From: Conchocele bisecta
Lineage: Eukaryota; Mollusca; Bivalvia; Lucinida; Thyasiridae
Direction: 5' to 3'
Assembly (NCBI GenBank): GCA_029237695.1
Contig: CM055265.1
Coordinates: 79,168,447 to 79,232,446 of the forward strand
Length of the DNA: 64,000 nucleotides
This document shows, piece after piece, positions 1 to 11,970 of the stretch (within the stretch, counting starts at the first letter, position 1; every line of letters starts with the position of its first letter). The position numbers were made by a program, and so were the translations under genes. The notes beneath the pieces are model-generated. The model did not search any database and was not told the DNA's origin. It saw nothing but the letters and a program-made list of their open reading frames with translations.

Positions 1-151
1 CCTGTCGTGTTCGTTCGTGTGTGCACTTACACGCTGACCCCACTGTACATCTCCCATCGGTATTACAGATTTCTTGTTTACATTGTGTATCGGGTTATGA
101 GGCGTTGGTGTCATGGGCTATGATACTACTGACACAGTCCTTGGCATACCT
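1..151. other. Unassigned sequence at window edge
   Basis: No open frame, motif or repeat that I can support. Confidence 0.5.
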
Positions 152-390
152 TTGGCTGTGACTGGAGAAATGGGGCTGATGGATTTTGCGACCAGTGTAG
201 ATCCAGATCAGCCTACACATCCGCAGTCTGATCAGGAACTGCATTGTTTACCATTCCATTAATGAAACACCCGGCATGCTTCTAACAAACAATCTATATT
301 ATTGTCAGGCTACAGGAGTGTGCTATTTCATCAGGAGCTGCACTGCACTGTTCACAACACTCATAAGCCCATTTCTCCAGTCACAGACAC
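152..390. mobile_element. Foldback MITE, family M6 (GGCTGTGACTGGAGAAATGG ends)
   Basis: The ends are inverted copies: TGGCTGTGACTGGAG at the left and CTCCAGTCACAGACACA at the right. The interior has GTGTAGATCCAGATCAGCCT-like and GCACTG-type motifs found in the other M6 copies (21895, 24987, 31890, 40669, 60434, 62134). No coding capacity. Confidence 0.7.
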
Positions 391-2330
391 AAATGATACA
401 TGTAATACATGTATAAGTAAGTAAGTAAGTACGTAAATTATTTATTATAGTGACCTGTGTATACAATACAATATAAAGTGTATCACATGGTAATGAAAAC
501 ACCCGGCCGTATGGGCCTATAAGTCGCTGTTGATATACAAGGTAATACGTGGCGAATTGTTTATAATACAAACTTTAAAGAATTAATGTTGGTTCATGTT
601 TCCTCAAAACTGGATCGTGGATTTTGTTGTTGGAGGAGGTCAATATACCACACCATTACCAACATGACAAAAGGCCGCATTTACATATTAATATATATAT
701 ATACATGTTGCCGTATGGGAAAACCAGGCTTATTGACTTTACTAGAGTAGATGCTTTGAAAAGGTTTTTATGACTGACAAGTTGTGATGCGATCAACATA
801 TACCATGATCAGGCTGTGCGAATGCGCAGTCTGATCTGGGTCTACACTGAACGAATATGTCCCTGGCCCTATTTTGTCGTGTTGTGTCACAAGAATGTAG
901 ATACGACGATCTGCCATGCCGGCGGCATCAGTGTGACTCGTACAGCCTGCATCGGATGTAGTTTAATGTATAGAGGATATTCCTCTAACGGCACTCGTGA
1001 AATATGGACATTTCACACCACTCGATGAACATATATGTCATATTCGTTGCAAAAATATGAATATTCTATTTATTATATACCGCTCCATGGAAATTAGCAG
1101 TTTTTTAGACTGTATACGGTAATGAATGTGTATTTGCAGCCTATTTGCAGTCCGGCACAGGTATAAAATAAATGTCATTTCTGATGCTGAATGCGGATAA
1201 CCAATCACGTGGTTCACCGCATCAAGGTTCAAAAATGTTGTTCCGTGCAGGCTGCACATGTCCCAGACCCACGGTGCAGGTTTTTATCAATGGTTTTAAA
1301 TCAAGCATGTAAGTATTAAGTATGACTTATGGTAAAATATGTCCCAATATAAGCAACCCATTGGCCGTTGTACATGTTTGTATGTATATATATATATGAG
1401 ACGCGCCATACGAAAACCGGGCTTAATGACAAAATTTTCAGTTTTTACTTTTTCGCGTATTCTGAATTGTACATCTTTTAAAAGCCATATGCCGCCAAAA
1501 TTATCAATGTATCCCAATTATTTTTCATTTGAGAAGTATTTTTATGACGCGTGGTAAAAACTTATATGACATTTTAGATCAATGACGTTGAAATTACGAC
1601 GTTTTTATCAACGGCGTATACAAGGGATGTTGATCAAATACCTGGACAAGTCCTATAGATTTGTCATCTTTTATCGCATGTCAACCAAATTTGGATATCT
1701 CGTAGCCTTTCCAAGTGTTTCCCATTAGGCCAAGACAAAGTATGAAAATAATGTTTATTGCAGTTGCTATTAATGTAACGTCATGTTTTGGATTGCGGCC
1801 CAAGTAACGTAATTCCGTATGAATAATTTTCAAATAAGGAATTGCTGCAAATGGAGTATTTGTTTGTAGACAGTGCACGTGTACATCTGCAGTAGGCGGC
1901 TTATAACATTAACTTTGTGACAAAACACGACGTCGGGCAGATTTGGTAGCATGATACCTTATAATTGTTGCCAGGTGTCTTTCTTGAGGATCGTATTACC
2001 ATCGCCTGATTCAGACATACATTATTATGCAGTCAAGTGATAAGCTGATGATTTGATACTACAAATCGTGCGAAAAGCAAGTTTATGACCATCAAATTTC
2101 CAATTAATTTCAAGACTTTTCGAAAACTCCACCGACCTCACTGTGTGTTTTGTGCATTATGTATTGCTTATACACAAACAATGAAGGAGCTGCATTGAAA
2201 TCATTGATTCTGAATCTAAAGAGATTTTGATGCATTTGTTTTGCCAAATTCAATACAAACTCTGGATATATATGTCATTATATTATAAGGATCAGGGATT
2301 GTGGCCATGTGCCCTTTGTCACTTGTTACC
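391..2330. other. No gene seen; small dispersed repeats
   Basis: Holds a short (GTAA)n tract at 416-436, an M6-like fragment near 805-850, and two copies of a motif around CGCCATACGAAAACCGGGCT (about 700-740 and 1385-1430) whose inverted third copy lies near 3650-3690. Open frames here are short and lack homology. Confidence 0.55.
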
Positions 2331-2595
2331 AGGCGCGGATCCAGGATTTCGGGTTAGGGGGGGCGTAAATATTTTGCAATACTTGACTATATTATCGGAG
2401 CTCGGGATAGCGCTAGGGGGGTCCGGTGGCATTCCCCCCGGAATTGTTTGAAATCTACATCACATTTCCTGCGTTCTGACGCATTTTGGAGCAAAAAACG
2501 TGCCTTGTAAACTTGTAAACAATCTTTACTCGGCGAATTTTAGGGGGCGCGCGCCGGGTCCGCACCCCCCCCCCCCCCCCTGAATCCGGCCATGG
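2331..2595. repeat. G/C-run foldback element with a C16 homopolymer
   Basis: Left end GGCGCGGATCCAGGATTTCG and right end GAATCCGGCCATGG are imperfect inverted copies. G runs lie on the left and a C16 run at 2565-2580 on the right. A related left end (GGGGCGGATCCA) is at 63089. The C run is prone to sequencing error. Confidence 0.55.
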
Positions 2596-3979
2596 TTAAC
2601 CCACCCATCTGTAAACACTGCAAACTGTAATGTACTATAAGATGAGAACATGTTGAATATTTAACCAAGCTTACCGACACATGTTGATTAGTTGCAGAGG
2701 TTACTTGGAGGTTGAGATTCCCATTATTGTTCTCTGTTTGACATGTGTTCATTTCTGCCACAATGTGGAAATGACATATTCTGCACCGCATAATCCGATA
2801 TTCAGTCTGTAAAAAATACTTTAATTGTTGTTACATGTTAGTTAAGACTTTATTAAACTTGTTGAATTGACATTCGCTCTCGTATTCTGGTCTCAGCCAA
2901 TATTTAGTTGATAGTGTACATCCTTGTTGGTGCGGAGCTACCAAACCCGATATCTGGATAATCATCCTGACAAAAACCAGACTGCAGGTCCCTTACAATA
3001 TAGTTGAGTGTCTACCTCCGTTTATGATAAAATGAGTGGCATTAAATGGCATATCATTCGCTAAGTACTGGATTGAATTGTTCAAAAGTGTCTCAATTTA
3101 CCAAGATAATAGATGGTAATATCGTTGGCATACAATAGGTTGTTCATATTTAAGATTATTTAGGATTCAAGGTGCAGTGTAAGCGAGGACTTCGCTGATA
3201 TGTAGCCAGTTAAATTATGCGTTCACCATTTTGAATTCATAAGGATAACCGACGAAAAAGAGTGACAATGTCAAAGAACGATAGTTACGCGAAAATGCAC
3301 AGCGCCTGAAGCATTTCTAAGTCATTGATGCTGCGAGGAACTCGTGCAAGTATCCTTGCTATAATATTTTGTCACGACACCATGGCCATAACGTCAAACA
3401 TGTATTCACGTTCAGTGACGTCTCAAGTACGTGCCGTCAAGTCATGACGTCATAATATGTGTACTAAGGTGCAAGGCATATCGCGTCTCATATTAGTGAA
3501 AGTTTCAGTAAGTTATAATTTTCCGTTTTCTGTTCACACTTAATGTTAACTGACACCAGTAAACGTAAATGGGAGGGCAAAATGTGAACTTTTACAGCGA
3601 CGCTGCAAACGTCGTTTTTCCGATGTCGTTTACCACTTTTCATGACGTTGTCATTAAGCCTGGTTTTCGTATGGCGCGGCCCATATAATATCTGTACGTA
3701 CATATACATGTAACCTTTGGATACCATAATATAAATTCTAAATTTTCCGGGACAGAGCACGGGAAGGCCCCAGCTTTGGAAATCACCGAGCCCAGTCTCG
3801 GATATTGATACGTGTCTTGCAAGTAAAGCCCATATCCATACTGTAACAGTTATATAGATACATACAAGCAGTTACGACGGTGTAAATATGCTTGTACAAT
3901 GTATTTAGCCAGCATACAGACGTGAGTTTTCATGAGAAATTGCAGTTTTTGTTTTCGGCTCATATGAGCAACCGTCGGG
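2596..3979. other. No gene seen
   Basis: AT-rich sequence with short unrelated open frames. The only repeat recognised is the inverted copy of the CCTGGTTTTCGTATGGCGCG motif near 3658. Confidence 0.5.
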
Positions 3980-5080
3980 TCTTTTGTGAACGTTCAAACT
4001 ACATTAGCTGGGCAAGCGCGAAAGGCTATGTTCAAATTAAACAAGTTCACGGACCTCAAACCAAAGTATGTGTTAGATGTATTTGATAAGCTAGTGTTAC
4101 CTATTCTAAATTACGGAGGGGAAATTTGGGGATTTAGCCAAGCAAACCAGATTGAACGAATACATTTACAGTTTTGTTAAAGGTTATTAGGTGTCAAACT
4201 ATCAACCCAAAATGATTTTATATATATGGAGAGCTAAGACGGACATCTATACAGACAAACAGATTCTATACTATTATTAAGTATTGGTTTATGGTAACTG
4301 GGGCGACAGATCGTAAATATATAAATGTTCTGTATAAAATGATGTTGAATGATATTACTGAAATACCAAATATAACTAACTGGGCGTCCCTTGTTAAAGC
4401 ACTGTTATCTAGTCTTGGCTTTCATCATGTATGGTTGGCACAATGCGTTGGCGATATCAAGTTTTTTTTAAGCATATTAAAGCAGATGTTAACTGATAGT
4501 TTTATCCAAAACTGGAATTCCAGACTAGTGGAATCTAGTAGAGCACTTTTTTACAGACAGTTTGCACAGTTTGAGTATCAGTCATATTTGGAGATTTTCA
4601 CAATTAGACAATTTCGGGTTTCTTTCACAAAACTTAGAGCATCCTCACATAGATTAGCTATAGAAACAGGAAGATGGCACAAGCCAAACAAAATACCCAT
4701 TGAAAACAGAAAATGTAATCTATGTAACGTTTTAGAAGATGAATATTATTTTCTATTTGAATGCGCCATGTACACTGATTTACGTTTAAAGGACTTAGTT
4801 TGATCAAGTCAAATAATCAAAGGAAAGTAAGAAACCTAGGAACGTTCATTGTTAAATCATTTAAAAGGAGAGATGAAATATTGTCACATCTATAATGTAT
4901 GTCAACTTAACTGTTTATATACATTGATAGATATACGCAGGCGAATTCGTATTATGTGCGTATGTCTGATCAGTAGTGGACATTTTCTTTCATACTTTGG
5001 CGTTTGACAACATGTCAACGTATCCTTTCAAGTGTATTATGAATTTTCCATATAAATTACTCTCTCTCTCTCTCTCCATA

Positions 5081-5130
<50 letters not shown>

Positions 5131-5260
5131 CTCTCCACCTCGCATTGTAACTTTGTATTTACAAAACTGCTATTTAGTGTACACATACACTACTTTTCAT
5201 GTCCACTGTCTGTTATCTTGCTTGCATTGTCATGTAAGCAATAAACGATTATTCTATTCA
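3980..5260 (+). pseudogene. 5'-truncated, broken non-LTR (LINE) retrotransposon: reverse-transcriptase C-terminus and 3' end
   Basis: Two open segments (about 3986-4180 and 4291-4803) read as the C-terminal part of a non-LTR reverse transcriptase polyprotein. The upstream part has QARKAMFKL and LPILNYGGEIWGF, typical of the region after the RT palm. The downstream part ends with the RKCNLC ... YFLFECAMYTDLR cysteine block common at the end of CR1/jockey/I-like ORF2 proteins. A stop interrupts the first segment after HLQFC and a frame change separates the two, so the copy is dead. The 5' half, including the catalytic motifs, is missing, as usual for LINE insertions. The presumed 3' UTR contains (CT)n and ends near AATAAA at about 5240. 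The clade is not resolved. Confidence 0.75.
5059..5141. repeat. (CT)n microsatellite
   Basis: Nearly uninterrupted CT dinucleotides, broken by CCATATAAAT and one TTCT, inside the presumed LINE 3' region. Confidence 0.9.
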
Positions 5261-6829
5261 TGCTATCGGGGAGTAAAACGAGCCTGTTCCAGTAACGTAG
5301 CATAGATAACCACCGCCTGTACATGCTCGGTAGCCAGCCGGTATCACCATTATTACAAGATGATTGGCCGTGCAGTGCGGTACATTAAGAGGACAGCCTA
5401 AATTGAGATGGGTTTATGTTAGGGAATCAACTATATGTATCATACAGGTGGCCGCGTCTGCCCGGAGACGGAAACCAACGTGAGTTGATCATGATAGTAA
5501 CAAACAGAAGCATGACCATAATACGTATCGTACGCACGTTCGTATCCACTACCTCACACACGCCAACACAAGCATAATAACAAATACAACATGGACAAGG
5601 AAGGCGATTTTGGCAATAAATGGCCGCGACTTTATTGGAGAAATATTGGACAGAAGCAAATACAAGCCTCATAAGTGGCGGACAGATGTTTGCGGGTGGT
5701 GACATGTGAGCGCCATTACCGCATGGTAATGCCCATTACCGCCTGGTAAAGAAGGATCCGCTTGGATGCAAGCAACATTGCCGCTTGGTAATGCCCATTA
5801 CCACCACCTGGTAATGCCCATTACAGCACGGCAATGCTAGGAAGCACATACTGCAGTCCCTCGATAGCACTGGTGGCCCTCAGCAGCTACACTGAGTGAA
5901 TTAGCAGACCAGTGATATTCGGGGGGAAGCTGACGGGAACCTCCATCCAGCTTCAGCGAGCTTGTGCCGGGACGGTCCGTGCACGCGCCATCTGCAGATA
6001 ACCAGCTAGGTATTGTGCAACTGATATGCTATATCAAAACTATCAAACATCTCACCACCCGCAACAATCCGCCGCGGAGCAAATAATAAATCACTTTATA
6101 TATAGTGGTAAATTATGTATAAGAGGCCTCCATGAGTATACACATTGCATTGACGTATTGTGTACCAAAGTGGGAATACACGTCGACTATTTAAGTATAT
6201 AGGTTAATGTAGCATCATTCTACTACTTGCAGTTAGCACTTTGGTATTCAAGGAACGTCCCAATGTGTGTATGCATGGTAAGAAACAAAACAATCGAGAC
6301 TTCTATCGTAGTCTCCGTCGCGACGACAACTTGGCCGGCTCGTGGCATGTTACCGGCGAGGCATGGTACACAGCATATACACACAGATGGTGAAACAGCA
6401 ATACTGAAACGAGAACTAGGGGCAGCATCATCATGGCAAATTTACGACATGGAAGTGCGATAAACATTTTCTACCGATTTGTAATTACAGCATAGGAACA
6501 GTGTTGAATCTCTCATAACAATTTTTTGTTGCATATTGTATTACTATAAATCTTGTAAGGGTGTGGGGGGTGGGTTACGTCTGATCTGGTTGCTTTTTGT
6601 CGAGAGAAAGGTTGTGCCAACCACATGGGTGGCTTTATATAGTGTTGAGAATTAACCCGTGCTTGACGACTAAGTCGGCCCGGACCAAGAACAGCGTATA
6701 AGTTGTAGCATGTGCAACCAGTGTAGCCCCAGATGAGCCTGCGCATAAGCATATAATAAACACTACCCACACTAGATGACAGGACGGACATACGGGGCGC
6801 CATGCAGGACAGGTTAATTATGTGTACAA
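5261..6829. other. No gene seen; clustered GGTAATGCCCATTACC motifs
   Basis: The only structure recognised is a cluster of short palindromic motifs ATTACCGC(A/C)TGGTAAT at 5712-5836. The open frame at 6227-6463 lacks homology or splice context. An M6-like fragment lies near 6700-6760. Confidence 0.5.
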
Positions 6830-7095
6830 AATTGAGTTTTGTAACACTAAAAATCACAAAATCCAATTATGTAAAATTCTGATATAAAAACCAATTTTGT
6901 CCAGACAAAATTGAGTTTTGTAACATTAAAAATCACAAAATCTAATTATGTAAAATTCTGATATACAAAATTCATTTTTGTTATAAAGGATTCAATTTTG
7001 TAAGACAGAATTGAGTTTTGTGAACAAAATTCAGTTTTGTGGGACAGAATTCAGTTTTGTCCACAAAAGTCAGTTTTGTCCACAAACATTAGTTT
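6830..7095. repeat. Degenerate AAATTGAGTTTTGT tandem repeat
   Basis: Repeated ACAAAATT...AATTTTGT units, irregular in length, with one longer duplication (AAAATCACAAAATC(C/T)AATTATG at about 6850 and 6930). Related to the cleaner array at 8121-8415. Confidence 0.75.
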
Positions 7096-7407
7096 GCGTA
7101 GGATAGTCTATGTCATCTCTACGTTGATTGGTTGAGATCGGTCTTAGTCCATTTTACTAGATGGTGGAGTACACTTGCAGGTTTAAATATATCAATGCGA
7201 AAATATAACCCAATATATCAATATTATACTTCTTTATGGACAGTTATTTTGGTTATATTATGATTACAAATGAGTGGTCACACCATATAAGCATATATAC
7301 TTTGAAGGAGAAATAAGAAAAATATTCAGAATTTTCCCTCAATTATGTAAACAGGGTCAAACATAAAGTAGCCGGGACATAGCTATACCTGCGAGCATGC
7401 CCATATA

Positions 7408-7567
7408 TAGAGAATACCAGGCTAGTGTATTTTGATATCAAGTTTATCAGGCAAGGCTAGGAAATGCGTAGGAATTCCGAGGCTTGCCGAGGAATTCCTA
7501 CCGTTTCCGAGCCGAGCCTGATAAACTTGATATTAAAATACAATAGCCTGGTATTCTATTTATCAGG
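7408..7567. mobile_element. Foldback element with GAATACCAGGCTA ends
   Basis: Left arm GAATACCAGGCTAGTGTATT and right arm AATACAATAGCCTGGTATTC are inverted copies. Inner arms (GATATCAAGTTTATCAGGC and its complement, AGGAATTCC) extend the hairpin to the centre near 7485. Non-coding MITE type. Confidence 0.75.
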
Positions 7568-8120
7568 TAACGTTTTATGCTCGAAAATGACATTAGATGA
7601 CATCGTATTCTAACGGTAGATCTAACCTTGTGAGACAAATGGTATTGGATCTGTGTCTACTAGTTGCGAGGTTACGTGTTCGCAACTATGTGTATACATG
7701 CATTATTTACAGCATACACCATCTTAGTATCCATGGTATCTACACAAATACTACAAATGGTTTCCTCAAATGTCCCAATACACACATTATGTTTATAAAC
7801 ACAGACAGCAGTCAGAACACAGGCCACAGCGCGTGTATTATTGATTTAACTGAGGCAGATGTACCTTGCGATACACAATAAATGACGTCAGTACTCGCGG
7901 GAGATCTACATGTACATGAATTATGTGTACAATTATAACGCAAATGAGTTTAAATACGATGGGTTTGTCAACGTTTGACTGGAGATAGTTGAAGCAAAAT
8001 GGCAGAATGAGAAATGAATCATCGGCAGAATGAGAAATGAATCATCGACATTGAATGTGTAGATCGGCGACCGTGACCCATTTCTCCAGTGAAATTTCTG
8101 ACCAATGGTAGTCCTTCTTA
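7568..8120. other. No gene seen
   Basis: The open frame 7597-7881 (94 codons) has no recognised domain, splice signals or coding bias. GGCAGAATGAGAAATGAATCATCG is duplicated in tandem at about 7999-8045. Confidence 0.5.
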
Positions 8121-8415
8121 CATGCGTGTGCAGAATTGAATTTTGTGACACAGAATTGAATTTTGTTACACAGAATTGACAGAATTGAATTTTGTGACAC
8201 AAGTAAATTTTGTGACACAGAATTGAATTGTGTGACACATAATTGAATTTTGTTACACAGAATTGAATTTTGTGGCACAAAAGTGAATTTTGTGACACAG
8301 AATTGAGTTTTGTGGCACAGAATTGAATTTTGTGACACAGAATTGAGTTTTGTGGCACAAAAGTGAATTTTGTGACACAGAATTGAATTTTGTGGCACAA
8401 AAATGAATTGTGTTG
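8121..8415. repeat. 20-bp tandem array (unit ACAGAATTGAATTTTGTGAC)
   Basis: About 14 units of a 20-bp repeat with variants TTACAC, GGCACA and one internal 10-base deletion. Its complement is stop-free in three overlapping minus-strand frames, giving spurious peptides rich in CHKIQFCVTKF. I do not call these genes. Confidence 0.88.
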
Positions 8416-9240
8416 ACAAAATTGAGGCAAGCATTATTACGCACGCGAAAATAGGTACGACCAAACCCAGACTCCCAGAGTATTATTTGGTAGCACACTG
8501 GCGGCTTTGGTCAAAAGGGGCGAATTCCCAAACCCATGATACGTATCGGGCGGCGATGGCCCGAACGGTCAATCCCTATAATAAAGGGGTCTATTCGTTA
8601 TAAATAGACCAGATTAATTGCGGTAGTTGGGGCAAACCTGTGTACACCCAGAAAGTATCTAATTGCCCTGTTTTAAACATTGTCAATCATGTTTAATGAA
8701 CTTGAACTTTCCTTATACTCTTGTTCGGCGAGTATCGAGGATCTCTTGACTTCATTTCTGTGTAACTTGCAACCAGGTATCCGTGTAGACCGATCGTTAT
8801 CTGCACTGTTTGCTAGCTATACATATGGTCGACTGGCGGCATGTTAGACAAATGTGACGGGCAATTTAAACGATAGGGTTCGTCCTTATCTGAATCCCGA
8901 TATCCCTGGGTTTGGTCCTCATGCTTTCATATTACTTGATATATATATAAATCCTGTTATACTCATTATGATCAATTCTGTAAAGTTTCATTCAGATCGG
9001 CTTGTCAGTTCCTGAGAAAATGGTTAAGCATTTGACACACGTTTTGGATGGTGGACATGTTGGTCTGCGTGGCGCCGCCATTTTTATTAAATTTGAAAGG
9101 CTTTGAACAGCAAAGAATCATATCTGTAACATTTGACAACATCCGCCAAGCGGTTCATAAGATATAGCAATTTGAAGTTGGTAACTGAAGAATGACCCGT
9201 TTACCTTTCAGCGGCAATCTTGGATGAATTGATTATACGT
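8416..9240. other. No gene seen
   Basis: Mixed-composition DNA without repeats or open frames that I can support. Confidence 0.5.
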
Positions 9241-9360
9241 CGACTTTTTTTGTTATTGATGAAAATGAAAATTCTTACAATGAAATATTTTTTAGATTTA
9301 ATGCGTTTTATAATAGCCAAATGTTCGTCGGCAGGAAAGGAATAAACAGTAAATTATTCT
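9241..9360. repeat. Half of a foldback element related to 49275-49850
   Basis: TTTTTTGTTATTGATGAAAA followed by TTTTTAGATTTAATG and ATAGCCAAA matches the right arm of the element at 49741-49830. The other arm is missing here. Confidence 0.6.
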
Positions 9361-10415
9361 TAGCTTACTTCGCAGACCATTCATCATCATTCTGCATCTT
9401 CTCCGTAATTATCCGTTTCTAATTATAATAATTAAATTAGCCTTGGTACTTGACCATCCCATGTGATTAATTATATGTACCATAAACGCGTTCGCCGCGC
9501 ATTACAGTTACCGTTACAGAGGTACTGGATGGTACATGTACCAGTCCGGGTTTGTACCGATACCAGCTTATAGGGATCACCCAAAAATGGCGACCGAAAG
9601 CCATATATAGTTAATGGGGCAGTGACCAGTTAATTTAAAATTATCCATTTCACGCCCTCGGACAGCATGTATTTAATGCAATATTCCAAATAAGTGGGCA
9701 GACAGCAATATGCATTCGACATTTGTGACCAAGACACACTAGAAGCTTTTATATAAACACATATATGCTGCTCCATTAGAGCTCCTTACCTATGTAGGAA
9801 TGTAAAATATCTGGGTGAAGCCTCTTTAAAATTATCCAATTCTGAGGTAATATATTCACTTTAAAACCATGCCGTGCCACGTCACTTGAGGAACTACAGA
9901 TTGAACGTTGTATGTTTTCTCAATCATGATCCAGAGGTAAATGTACTATCATGAAATAAATTATTGTTTGAAACTCCCAGAAAAATCTGTTGTTTTGATT
10001 TGTATTTGTCACAACATACCCTCAATTCGTATTTGCCCATTTCTGATCAATGGGAACAGGTCAGATGGTCCTGGAATGAGCATTCATCAATTAATGCGAT
10101 GTAAAATCTGAATAATATAAAAAATCAAGTACAAAATAATAATTAAACAATTAAAATGAATTGTAATCACTGAAAGTGTAATATTTATAAATTTCACGGT
10201 GACATTATACGAAACTGGCGGCTAACTGGTCACTGCGACCTTAATGCTTCTGAAAATAGATACATTATGCTTCTGGTCAGTAATTATCCGTTGCTAATAA
10301 TTACATTAGCCTCGGTACTTCACCATCCCATTTGATAAATTAGACAATTAGACGCACCATAAACGCGTTCGCCACGCATTACAGTTAACCGTTACCGTTA
10401 TAGAGGTACCGGTCC
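9361..10415. repeat. Pair of direct repeats flanking unassigned sequence
   Basis: About 140 bases at 9405-9540 (GTAATTATCCGTTTCTAATT ... CATAAACGCGTTCGCCGCGC) recur at 10278-10410 with the same order and roughly 85-90% similarity by eye. The 740 bases between them contain TATAGGGATCACCCAAAAAT, which recurs at 11179. No gene. Confidence 0.6.
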
Positions 10416-10800
10416 CGGTTAATACAGGGATTTTTTAGCAAAAATCGGATCCAGCACAACTTTTGGGTAATTTCTTTACTACATGTGTATATATAGCATG
10501 TGTAGAGTGTTTTCTGGACCCAATGAATCAATTTGTAATACTGAAATGAGTGTTGCCTGTGTGTGAAACCAAATTTTACTATTTTACTCAATAACCTTGA
10601 ATTTTGTGGGTTGGCTGTGAATTTTGCCCATTATTGCATAACATTTGTTATAGGAAATAGCACAACCAATCAGTTGTGTGAAACAGTGTTCGACTCAATG
10701 AGTAAATGTCATTGCGTAAAACATTTATTGATGCGGTTATTCGAATAACAGGGCACCATTAGTGAACCAACGGAAAACATGGAGTTGTTAAATAGTCTAT
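10416..10800. other. No gene seen
   Basis: Short open frames on both strands without homology. Confidence 0.5.
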
Positions 10801-10965
10801 GCTGGTTTGCGGCCCATTTGCAGCTGGGCGGACTGAAGCAGTGTGGATAAAGTGTCTTGCGCAAGGACACAACGCACGCCTCCTGTGAGGCTCGAACCCA
10901 CGACCGTTGGATCAGCAGTCCGACGCGCACATCATTTGGATATTGCGGTCCATTTAGATTTAGAA
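10801..10965 (-). mobile_element. tRNA-derived SINE fragment
   Basis: On the minus strand the segment around 10885-10925 reads like a tRNA 3' half: an anticodon-arm-like CGGACTGCTGATCC followed by TGGGTTCGAGCC, a good pol III B box (10889-10900). On the plus strand it is followed by the GCGCAAGGACACAACGC motif common in invertebrate SINEs. A functional tRNA is unlikely because no 5' half with a matching acceptor stem is seen. Confidence 0.6.
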
Positions 10966-11970
10966 AGTGAAAGTAGACGGTTCCGTCAAAAAATGGGAAA
11001 TAACTCCTGGAAATCAACCCGCATGACCCCGTGTTTGGCATGGATCTAGAACCGGCTTCTAGGTCACTGACTCCAGGAATGGCAGTAATAAAATTGATTT
11101 TGGCGCAGGTAGCTGTTTGCGATTGTCTTGTTTGTGTGAAAGTGGGTCTATGGGAAATCAATTGCCTGTCTGTTTCCTATAGGGATCGCCCAAAAATGGT
11201 GACCGACTGCCATGTATAGTTATATAATGCTTCTAGAAATAAATAAATAAAATAGCGATACCTAAGAATAGTAACATACATCGGACGCGACATAACTGTA
11301 TCTGATGATACAATAATGGACTCGATAGTAACAAACAACAACAGCCATTTGTTTGTAGATATTGGACAAGAGCTTTCTGTGCACACCGTTGCGCCAATTT
11401 TACTACCATTTCGTCAATTGTCCATGTGTGTCGATCATTACGCCATTTAACCGAACATAATTGTCTCCCAGTAACTGATTTTCAACTGGAGGTACGTTTA
11501 GTCTGTTTGGTAAGCGGATTTCAGATTTTATTTTCTTTCTAAGTTCCACTACTTTCCATGCATATCCTAATTGCTTTTTTGATGATAAGTTGTATTGCTG
11601 TTTTACCGTATATATCTCGACACCTGATTCAGACATATTCCCGATTTACGTACAAGTTACGTGACAATAATAGTTAGGATATATCAACATTGACTCGAGC
11701 CTACTCGCCCACTTGCCAACTCGCCCACCTGCCATTTTGCGTTTGAACAATCATTTTCCCACCATTTTCTGTTATGAATAAGACATCATACCTTCGTTTT
11801 AAACGTGTAATCATGCACAACATTGCTTTATTCCTGCTAGTTTATTGGACATTCAGACATACTTACATGTAGACTTGTAGTTGCAGGCAGGCACATACAT
11901 CTGCAATCTGTATCGTATGTAGTAGACTTGCAGTGTCGTCCATAGCCTTCCCCTTTGAATTACATGCAGC
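10966..11970. other. No gene seen
   Basis: Contains the second TATAGGGATCGCCCAAAAAT motif (11179) and low-complexity CTCGCCCAC(T/C)TGCCA near 11705. The minus-strand open frames have no recognised domain. Confidence 0.5.

Noticed and set aside
8121..8415. CRISPR-like array
   Set aside because: No unique spacers between repeats; the units are contiguous and the DNA is eukaryotic in style.
7933..8498. Minus-strand frames rich in CHKIQFC
   Set aside because: Translation of the 20-bp tandem array; the apparent cysteines come from the repeat unit, not from a zinc-binding protein.
10885..10930. Possible tRNA gene on the minus strand
   Set aside because: Only a 3'-half-like segment with a B box; no 5' half or acceptor stem, and the context is SINE-like.
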